Shown here piece by piece: positions 1 through 5,539 of a DNA stretch of 10,439 nucleotides (position 1 is the stretch's first letter; each line of letters opens with the position of its first letter). The stretch spans positions 1 to 10,439 of the forward strand of contig CALBZH010000848.1 in assembly GCA_937889795.1 (NCBI GenBank). The letters are read 5' to 3'. The translations under genes and the position numbers were made by a program. The notes under the pieces were generated by a model. It worked only from the letters and a program-made list of their open reading frames with translations, was not told the DNA's origin and ran no database searches. Source of the stretch: an uncultured Syntrophobacteraceae bacterium. Its GTDB lineage: Bacteria; Desulfobacterota; Syntrophobacteria; Syntrophobacterales; Syntrophobacteraceae.

Positions 1-46
1 ACCACCGAGATCTACACTCTTTCCCTACACGACGCTCTTCCGATCT
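1..46 (+). other. Illumina P5/TruSeq adapter remnant (assembly artefact)
   Basis: These 46 bases match the 3' part of the Illumina universal (P5/read 1) adapter as known from standard library kits. They begin inside the flow-cell part (ACCACCGAGATCTACAC) and finish with the read-1 primer end (GACGCTCTTCCGATCT). The match stops exactly at the usual adapter/insert junction, and the base composition changes at once to the GC-rich coding style of the rest of the window. This is untrimmed adapter at a contig end and not genomic DNA, so nothing should be annotated in it or read through it. Confidence 0.97.
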
Positions 47-119
47 GACCTGGGAGGGAACGGGCAACAACCTGGGCGCCATCGTATCCAAAACGGTAAC
101 GTTCAACATCCGCAGCTGA
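47..119 (+). CDS. C-terminal stub of an upstream gene, product unknown (partial)
   Basis: The frame ending in TGA at 117-119 is open back to the adapter junction and gives 23 residues, from TWEGTGNN to VTFNIRS. Only this tail survives because the contig breaks here. The alternating hydrophobic end (AIVSKTVTFNI) looks like closing beta strands, as expected of a beta-rich tail, tube or baseplate protein, but it is too short to assign a family. The next gene starts 22 bases downstream on the same strand, so it probably belongs to the same operon. In Afp-like loci the genes before the spike encode tube, sheath and LysM adaptor proteins. That analogy is the only hint to its role. Confidence 0.6.
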
Positions 120-141
120 CGGGCTTTGAGGACCACACCTT

Positions 142-2916
142 ATGCCGTGCTACAGAAACCCCGGAATTGAGATCACGCGCGGGACGATCACCAAGACTCG
201 GCTCAGCGCCGATGTGGTCATCGGGTACCCGGATCCCATTCCGGCCGGCCGCCTTTCGCACCTGTACGTGAAGACGGACTGGCACGGAGAGCCGGGGGAG
301 CGCAACGTGGTCTTGCGGTTTCGAAGTCAAACGGCCCAGTCCGGCCAGATCCTTTTCGACGGGGAAGGGGCAGCGGGCAGCGAAACGCGGACGATCTCCG
401 GCAACATGGAGATCCTCGTCGCGATCTATGGGCAACGGGCCAGCGTGGGCGAAGCTCCGGACGTGATGCTGGATGTGGTCATCGACGACGAGCCGCGTGG
501 AGAGAGCTTGCCGCTTTCGGTCCGGCAGCCGGAAGCGGTTCCGGCCGACGCGCATCAAATCCTGCGGCGCGAGCTCGGCATCGCCCTGCGCGCATCGCGC
601 CCGGCCGCGGCTCCCGAGCAAGCCATCTGGGACCGCTACAATGGGATCTTCGAGGACGCGCGCGCCTTCGCGGACCCGCTCGCGACGCAGTCCATCGGAA
701 GCGCTTCCGTCCCGTTAGTGGATGACAGGTTGTCCGACCAGTCCTTCAACCTCCAGGAAATCCGGGATCATCTGAGCTCTTCCCGGAATCCAGAGAGCCT
801 CGCCAACGCCAAGGCCATCGGAAAGAACAACGCGTTCGATCTCTTTCAGGGACACTGGCGAGGAAGCTGGCGGCAGAACAATGCATGCGGCACCTCTATG
901 AACGAGTGCGAGGACCATGAATGGCAGGAAGTGCAGCGGCTGGAGCCCAACAGTAAGATTTACGTCCAGAACGGGGTTACGGGGCACGACAGCCACCTCT
1001 ACATCGCTCCCACGGAGGATGCCCAGCCCCCCACCTGCCTTTCGCTCAACACGCCGAGAGACGTCGGGATCAACGTCGCAAAGGCTATCGACACGGAGCG
1101 CGGGACCATCGTCGGCGCCAGAGACGTCAACCCGCGGCCGGACGAGGGTGGTGTGCAAGCGCGGTGTCCCTGTGTCGGCTTCTACATCAACCAGGGGAAG
1201 CTTCTTTGGGTGGTCCAGGAAGCTCTAGAAGGCGACATGGCCGTCTATAGTGTCCTCATGGAGACCAGCCCGGGAGCCGAAGTCGATCCGGTCGACGATC
1301 AGCGCGTCGCCACGGTCGGGTTTCACTTCAAGTGGAACCGGGCCACCCGGCAGATCGCCAACGCGCCTGAAACAAAGGCGGGACAGCTGCGTAAATTACT
1401 GACCGATGCCGAGCGGCAGCTTGAGGAGCAATTCAGGAACCGCCGCCTTCAATCGGGGCATCTGCAGGACATGCGCTACCGGCGCCGGCTGGAATCCTTT
1501 TCCTCGACAGAAGCGCAGCGATTTCTCGAGCATACCGAGGAGGCCGACCTGCGGGACTACCTCGAGCGTCTCGTCGCCTTCCTTGGGCAACAGGAGGCGC
1601 TGCGCGAGTCACGGGCAAGGGGAGCACCGGAAGAACGGGAGAACATCACGTTCATCATGGGTCTGGAGCCACCCGGCGCCGATAATCCCTTCTACACGAG
1701 CGCTACGGCCCACTTCACCATCAACCCAAGGGGTGAGACCCACACCGACCTGCGCACCCTCCAGGAGGTCAGGGACTACCTCGAGGCCCACGCCCCTTCC
1801 AACGGACACCCCTGGGGTGAGGTCAACATCATCATCCACGGGAATGAAGAAGGGGGCATGTCCATCCCGGTGCGCGCTCTCCAGCCAGGAGAGGATCCAG
1901 GCACACACCAGGTGAGTCTCAACACCCTTGGGGATGCCGTAAGCTCGGGGAACTTCGCGCCGTTGTCCAACGAGGTCATGGATGCCCTGTCGACCTTGCG
2001 GATTCGCGGGTGCGCCATCGGCCGCAGCGATCCCATGCTCGATCTGCTGAGCCGCGCGTTTGGAGGCCAGGACCTTCAACGACCGACGGTCATTGCGCCA
2101 AGACACCTTCAGGGCTACTCCCACGCGCCGAGGAACTGGCATCCCACCCAAGGGACCTCCCCCGAGACCTCGGACGAGTATTACGCGGAATTCTGGTATG
2201 TCGGATTCCCCCAGGGAGACAATCCCTCCAACGACGCCCTGCTTGCCATGTTTCAGGCTGAACATGCCGGAGTGGGATTGGATTGGCGAGACGCATTGAG
2301 TCGCTCTGGGCAACCTTCAGGCGATAGACCTGCCAGGGAGACCCGAACGAGGACCTACACGCTGGGCAATCCGCCATTCACCAGGGAGTACTACCCCCTC
2401 CCCGCCAATGATCAGGTGCTCGAGAATCTGATTCACCAGATCGGGGGGGATTTCTCCGGCTTGCACAACGTGCATGAAACCAGCCGAACGGCAAACCCGG
2501 ATGGAAGCTTCCGCATTGAGTTCAACTATGTTGATCAGGATGGAAACGATGGGGAAGGGGCGCACATTGACGCCCGACCGGCTCCACCTTCCACTCAGGC
2601 CGAGCTTGAAGCCTTCCTGGCCGGGTACGCGCCTGTCGTGTCGGACCTGGCTTTGATCGACCATACCGTGAACGACTACACGTGGACGTTCAACGCTCAG
2701 GACGCCTCCATCGGACACGGAGCAAGGCGCTGGACCATGAGCGCGGTCGGACGGCGCACGATCGTGAGGGTCGCCCGTGAATTGCGGGAGCCGGATCCCG
2801 ATCACCCGGGCAGCTCCCGGAGAATGCATCCCGAGCCAACGGAAGCAGCGCATTTCGGTCTGGAAGTGCCGGCGGTTCCGTCCCGGGCGGAGCTCGGCGA
2901 GAACGTGACGCCATAA
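142..2916 (+). CDS. Large multidomain protein with putative caspase-fold (clan CD) peptidase region; candidate injection-system effector
   Basis: This 924-residue protein has no full-length family that I recognise. Residues 1-128 are beta-rich and Ig-like in pattern, and 129-230 are mainly helical and polar. Residues 232-405 open with FDLFQGHWRGSW and read like a lipocalin-type beta barrel holding five Cys (249, 256, 299, 342, 344). Residues 414-490 are strongly charged helix, possibly coiled coil. Residues 504-700 show a caspase-like layout: strand VNIIIHGNEEGG with His566-Gly567, then strand LRIRGCAIG with Cys624 and a following helix and strand (PTVIAP, 648-653). His-Gly and Cys each at the end of a hydrophobic strand is the signature of clan CD peptidases (caspase, gingipain, CHAT, DUF4347-like). 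Residues 734-924 form an unknown alpha/beta domain. There is no signal peptide, membrane segment, LysM or HExxH motif. GAGG at 128-131 precedes the ATG by 10 bases. It lies just before the spike hub, which suggests a cargo or spike-linked effector, but a structural or processing role is also possible. The gene is certain; the peptidase call is inference. Confidence 0.85.
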   Translation: MPCYRNPGIEITRGTITKTRLSADVVIGYPDPIPAGRLSHLYVKTDWHGEPGERNVVLRFRSQTAQSGQILFDGEGAAGSETRTISGNMEILVAIYGQRASVGEAPDVMLDVVIDDEPRGESLPLSVRQPEAVPADAHQILRRELGIALRASRPAAAPEQAIWDRYNGIFEDARAFADPLATQSIGSASVPLVDDRLSDQSFNLQEIRDHLSSSRNPESLANAKAIGKNNAFDLFQGHWRGSWRQNNACGTSMNECEDHEWQEVQRLEPNSKIYVQNGVTGHDSHLYIAPTEDAQPPTCLSLNTPRDVGINVAKAIDTERGTIVGARDVNPRPDEGGVQARCPCVGFYINQGKLLWVVQEALEGDMAVYSVLMETSPGAEVDPVDDQRVATVGFHFKWNRATRQIANAPETKAGQLRKLLTDAERQLEEQFRNRRLQSGHLQDMRYRRRLESFSSTEAQRFLEHTEEADLRDYLERLVAFLGQQEALRESRARGAPEERENITFIMGLEPPGADNPFYTSATAHFTINPRGETHTDLRTLQEVRDYLEAHAPSNGHPWGEVNIIIHGNEEGGMSIPVRALQPGEDPGTHQVSLNTLGDAVSSGNFAPLSNEVMDALSTLRIRGCAIGRSDPMLDLLSRAFGGQDLQRPTVIAPRHLQGYSHAPRNWHPTQGTSPETSDEYYAEFWYVGFPQGDNPSNDALLAMFQAEHAGVGLDWRDALSRSGQPSGDRPARETRTRTYTLGNPPFTREYYPLPANDQVLENLIHQIGGDFSGLHNVHETSRTANPDGSFRIEFNYVDQDGNDGEGAHIDARPAPPSTQAELEAFLAGYAPVVSDLALIDHTVNDYTWTFNAQDASIGHGARRWTMSAVGRRTIVRVARELREPDPDHPGSSRRMHPEPTEAAHFGLEVPAVPSRAELGENVTP

Positions 2917-2930
2917 GGTCTACAGGGATC

Positions 2931-2939
2931 AGGTGAAGG
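2931..2939 (+). promoter_or_regulatory. Ribosome binding site of the hub gene
   Basis: The purine-rich stretch AGGTGAAGG ends one base before the ATG at 2941, and its AGGTGA part has a workable 4-base spacing. It lies in the 24-base gap after the preceding TAA (2914-2916), the widest gap in the operon, and supports ATG 2941 as the start. Confidence 0.6.
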
Positions 2940-2940
2940 T

Positions 2941-4044
2941 ATGCCCGTCAATCCTCTCGCAAATGATTCTTCAACAGCCAGGGTGCGTCGGCCCCTCTTC
3001 GAGGTGAGCTTTGGCGGCGCGGGCGCCGGAAGTCCGTCCCCGACGACCGCGCTTTCGGGAGACGGCTCCGACCCATGGCTCCAGCATGTGGTGGCGGTCA
3101 GCGTGGACCTGGCTGTGGCTCCTTCGGTGAATTCGGTTGTCGTGGCTCTGGCAGCGGGGCCCCAAGCTCCGACCGTGGCTCCGGGCGATGAAGGAACCGT
3201 CTCATTGGGCTACGAGGACGGCGGCGCGGAGCTGCTCTTCACCGGGACGGTCGAATCCGTCACGCACAGCATCCATGGCCAGATCCGCGTCGTCGCCACC
3301 GACGGGGGAGCGGCCCTCTCGCGGCTCCGCGTCAACCAGAGCTTTGAGCAGCAGACCGCGGGCGATATCGTCCGGGATCTCGCGAGCAGGGTGGACGTTG
3401 GCACGGACACGATTCAAGACGGGCTCGATTTTCCCTTCTACGTCGTGGACGACCGTCGGTCCGCCTATGACCACATCGCGGCGCTGGGCAGGATCAGCGG
3501 CTGCCAGACCAGCTTCACCCCCGAGGGCAAGCTGAGCTTTGCCCCGTTTCCCGATGGCCAGGCGGTTCAGACCTTCGTCTACGGCGAAGACATCCTGGCC
3601 CTCGAGGTGACGCAGGCGAAGCCGATTCTGACCGGCACGACAGCCATAGGCGAAGGCGCGGCGGGCAGCCAGGGCCAGGAGGCCTGGAGCTGGCTGGTCA
3701 AGGACCCCTCCTCCGTGAAAGGAACGAGCGGGGAGACGACCCTGGAAAGGCTGGCTCCGGATCCGACCCTGCGCAGTCAGGAAGCCGCCGCGAGCGCCGC
3801 CGAAGCACTTCTGGGCAATGCGTCCCGGCTGAACGTCACCGGCAGGATGCTGGTCCCCGGTGCACCCGCCGTCCTCGCCGCGTGTACCGTGGAAATCTCC
3901 GGGACGCCGTTCGATGCGCTCAACGGTGCCGTCCAGGTGCTCGGAGTGCGTCACCGGTACTCCAAACGAGACGGGCTCACCACGCTCATCCATTTCAGCA
4001 GGGGCGGAAACAACGGCTCCGGCGGGCTCGGAGGGGTCCCGTGA
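2941..4044 (+). CDS. Phage late control D / gp27-like baseplate hub protein
   Basis: This 367-residue protein matches the phage late control gene D family (P2 gpD, T4 gp27, N-terminal half of VgrG and Afp8). The family forms the trimeric hub that adapts the six-fold inner tube to the three-fold spike. Diagnostic features are the strand pair LLFTGTVESV (98-107), which is typical of the first hub barrel, the conserved segment NQSFEQQTAGDIVRDLA (132-148), a second domain with the sequence SAYDHIAALGRISGC (174-188), and the closing GVRHRYSKRDGLTTLIHF (335-352). The tail is Gly-rich (355-366). It lacks the OB fold and needle found in fused VgrG/Afp8; these are supplied by the next gene, whose GTG overlaps this stop codon. 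The start has a good ribosome binding site. The protein presumably acts at the baseplate centre together with the V-like, PAAR and gp25-like neighbours. Confidence 0.88.
   Translation: MPVNPLANDSSTARVRRPLFEVSFGGAGAGSPSPTTALSGDGSDPWLQHVVAVSVDLAVAPSVNSVVVALAAGPQAPTVAPGDEGTVSLGYEDGGAELLFTGTVESVTHSIHGQIRVVATDGGAALSRLRVNQSFEQQTAGDIVRDLASRVDVGTDTIQDGLDFPFYVVDDRRSAYDHIAALGRISGCQTSFTPEGKLSFAPFPDGQAVQTFVYGEDILALEVTQAKPILTGTTAIGEGAAGSQGQEAWSWLVKDPSSVKGTSGETTLERLAPDPTLRSQEAAASAAEALLGNASRLNVTGRMLVPGAPAVLAACTVEISGTPFDALNGAVQVLGVRHRYSKRDGLTTLIHFSRGGNNGSGGLGGVP
4031..4034 (+). promoter_or_regulatory. Ribosome binding site that fixes the GTG start of the spike gene
   Basis: GAGG (within GGAGGGG) lies inside the end of the hub gene, 6 bases before GTG 4041-4043. 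That GTG overlaps the hub stop TGA 4042-4044. It favours this start over the in-frame ATG at 3882, which lies deep inside the hub gene. Confidence 0.7.
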
Positions 4045-4667
4045 CATTCACGCTCTACGAGACGATCCAGAAAATCGTCCGCCAGGAAATCGCCAAGGTC
4101 CGCACGGCGGAGCTTGCCATCGTCGAGGAACAGCATCCCCACGCGGATGCTTCGGATAAGGACAATTACGCGTGCACGGTCCGACTGCGGGATTCGGGGA
4201 TCGTGTTGAAGCAGGTTCCCGTGGCGACGAGCCGCATTGGAACGGCAAGCATTCCGGAGGTGGGCAACCTGGTCCTGGTGCAGTTCGTGGGGGGCGACAT
4301 CCAGAGCCCCATCATCACGGGACGCTTGTACAACGACGAAGATCGGCCCCCCCCGAACGACGACGGCCAGGCGATCCTTCATCTGCCCCTCGATGCCGCC
4401 GACAGCGACGCCGTTCACATGGAGCTCCACAGCGGCGATCGCCGCGAGCTGGTCATGAAGCTGGGTGACGGGGTCACTCTCAACATCCGGGACGACGACC
4501 CGGTCGTCGAGCTGAGCGTGGACAGCGGAAAAGCGACCATCACCGTGGCCCGGGACGGAGCGGTCACCCTCGAAAGCAACGGCAAGGTACAGATCAAGGG
4601 AAACGAAATCGCCATCGAGGCCCAAGGCCAGCTCAACCTGAAAGGCGCCACGGTCAACATCAACTGA
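4041..4667 (+). CDS. Baseplate assembly protein V-like central spike (OB fold plus needle)
   Basis: The protein is 208 residues from a GTG start. Residues 1-23 are a short helical lead. Residues 24-100 are the gpV/gp5-type OB fold, with YACTVRL, then IPEVGNLVLVQFVGGD (71-86) and SPIITGRLYND (89-99), the family's best conserved block. A Pro/Asp linker (102-108, RPPPNDD) follows. Residues 110-208 are short alternating beta strands (ATITVARDGAVTLES, KVQIKGNEIAIEAQG, QLNLKGATVNIN), as in the triple-stranded beta-helix needle of VgrG, gpV and Afp8. It is expected to trimerise beneath the D-like hub and carry the PAAR tip. In Afp the hub and spike are one protein; here they are split as in phage P2 and coupled by a GTGA overlap. 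The linker is encoded across a run of eight C (4347-4354). An in-frame ATG at 3882 would add 53 Arg-rich residues that are not family-like, so it was not used. Confidence 0.9.
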   Translation: MTFTLYETIQKIVRQEIAKVRTAELAIVEEQHPHADASDKDNYACTVRLRDSGIVLKQVPVATSRIGTASIPEVGNLVLVQFVGGDIQSPIITGRLYNDEDRPPPNDDGQAILHLPLDAADSDAVHMELHSGDRRELVMKLGDGVTLNIRDDDPVVELSVDSGKATITVARDGAVTLESNGKVQIKGNEIAIEAQGQLNLKGATVNIN

Positions 4668-4678
4668 GGAAAGAGTCC

Positions 4679-5074
4679 ATGGGACAACCGGCTGCCAAGC
4701 AGGGTGATCAAGTCATCGCCACGGACACCCACATCGTCATGATCCCTTCTCCGGGAGGTCCCGTTCCGACCCCGCTGCCCCATCCTTTCACCGGTCAGAT
4801 CGACGGAGGGCTGAGCAGCGACGTGAACATCGACGGAAAGCCGGCCGCCGTCCAGGGCAGCACGGCAACCAATATGCCATCGCACGTGCCTCAAGGCGGG
4901 CCTTTTCAGAAGCCGCCTTCCAACCAGGCGACGATCCAGATGGGCAGCAGCTCGGTATTCATCAACGGAAAGCCGGCCGCCCGAAACGGCGACACGGCGC
5001 TCACGTGCAACGATCCCGCCGACCTGCCCGCAGGCACCGTGGTCGCCGCGGGCACCGTTTGCATCGGAGGCTGA
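4679..5074 (+). CDS. PAAR-domain spike tip protein (Afp10-like)
   Basis: This 131-residue protein begins MGQPAAKQGDQVIATDTH, the typical PAAR opening. PAAR proteins form a small pyramid that caps the needle of VgrG/gpV spikes and sharpen the tip through one bound metal held by three His and one Cys. Candidate ligands are His18, His35, His69 and Cys110; this assignment is inferred from order and context. Two copies of an (N/D)GKPAA motif (52-57 and 96-101) mark the internal symmetry of the fold, and the DNA encoding them keeps a 17-base identical match. The length fits a bare PAAR protein, so there is no C-terminal toxin extension. GAGGAAAG within 4666-4673 precedes the ATG. The stop lies 3 bases before the gp25-like gene. 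The V-like neighbour upstream is the expected binding partner. Confidence 0.93.
   Translation: MGQPAAKQGDQVIATDTHIVMIPSPGGPVPTPLPHPFTGQIDGGLSSDVNIDGKPAAVQGSTATNMPSHVPQGGPFQKPPSNQATIQMGSSSVFINGKPAARNGDTALTCNDPADLPAGTVVAAGTVCIGG
4833..4981 (+). repeat. 17-base direct repeat within the PAAR gene
   Basis: The sequence ACGGAAAGCCGGCCGCC occurs at 4833-4849 and again at 4965-4981, exactly 132 bases (44 codons) apart and in the same frame. Both encode the GKPAA motif of the PAAR fold, and the match continues 5 bases upstream with one mismatch. It most likely reflects the internal symmetry of the PAAR domain with shared codon choice and not a mobile or regulatory repeat. Confidence 0.85.
5066..5070 (+). 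promoter_or_regulatory. Ribosome binding site of the gp25-like gene
   Basis: GGAGG lies inside the last codons of the PAAR gene, 7 bases before ATG 5078. It confirms that start and shows that the two genes are translationally linked. Confidence 0.7.
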
Positions 5075-5077
5075 CCC

Positions 5078-5539
5078 ATGACAGCAGACAGCCATTTACT
5101 CACCGACATCCGGCTCACGCTCACCCAATCGGCGCTGCGGCCCGTTTACGAGGTTTCAACCGAGATGATCCGTGTGGCCGGCAGACCGGGCTCGTTCACC
5201 GACATGGGAACCGTGAGCGGACGGGACAACCTCGCTCAGGCCATCCTGCTGAGACTCCTCACGCCCAAGGGAGAGCTCGCCCCCCTCGGCCACCCCGACT
5301 ACGGCTCCCGGCTCCACGAGCTCATCGGCAGGGAAAACACGGCCACCGTCCGCAATCTGGTGAAGCTCTTCATCCTGGAAAGTCTCAAAGCAGAGACCAG
5401 GATCGCCAAAGTAGTCAGTATCCTCGTCGAGCCGGCCAAGGGGGCCCGCGACCGTGTCGATGTGCTGCTGCGGGTCCAGCCCGTTTCCTCATCCCAGACG
5501 GTGACCATCGGCCCCTTCACATTGGAGCTTCAGCAATGA
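5078..5539 (+). CDS. GPW/gp25-like baseplate wedge protein (Afp9-like)
   Basis: This 153-residue protein has the usual length of the gp25/gpW-like family, which includes T4 gp25, Afp9 and T6SS TssE. These proteins clamp the wedge to the central hub and start sheath polymerisation. The diagnostic core is GRDNLAQAILLRLLTPKGEL (48-67) followed by HPDYGSRLHELIG (72-84). Family members conserve a short acidic motif for sheath contact; the equivalent here is probably within residues 48-75. A helix (88-106) and final strands (IAKVVSILVEPA, then DRVDVLLRVQPV) complete the alpha/beta fold. It starts 3 bases after the PAAR stop. Its TGA (5537-5539) overlaps the ATG of the J-like gene (ATGA), a classic coupling junction. 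In Afp the gp25 gene precedes the PAAR gene; here the order is reversed. Confidence 0.94.
   Translation: MTADSHLLTDIRLTLTQSALRPVYEVSTEMIRVAGRPGSFTDMGTVSGRDNLAQAILLRLLTPKGELAPLGHPDYGSRLHELIGRENTATVRNLVKLFILESLKAETRIAKVVSILVEPAKGARDRVDVLLRVQPVSSSQTVTIGPFTLELQQ

Noticed and set aside
142..2916. Possible DUF4157-type metallopeptidase or LysM adaptor identity for the 924-residue protein
   Set aside because: No HExxH zinc motif and no LysM-like repeat are visible, although both are common in eCIS loci.
3882..4040. Upstream ATG extension of the V-like spike gene
   Set aside because: It would add 53 Arg-rich residues wholly inside the hub gene. The GTG at 4041 has a ribosome binding site and gives the expected family length.
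3202..4047. 281-codon minus-strand frame opposite the hub gene
   Set aside because: It lies wholly within the conserved D-like hub gene on the other strand and shows no independent evidence of coding.
4833..4981. 17-base repeat as a possible mobile or recombination site
   Set aside because: It is in frame and encodes the repeated GKPAA motif of the PAAR fold, so protein symmetry explains it.
5005..5535. Upstream extension of the J-like frame
   Set aside because: The added sequence is out-of-frame reading of the PAAR and gp25-like genes and has no J-family character; ATG 5536 forms a standard ATGA junction.
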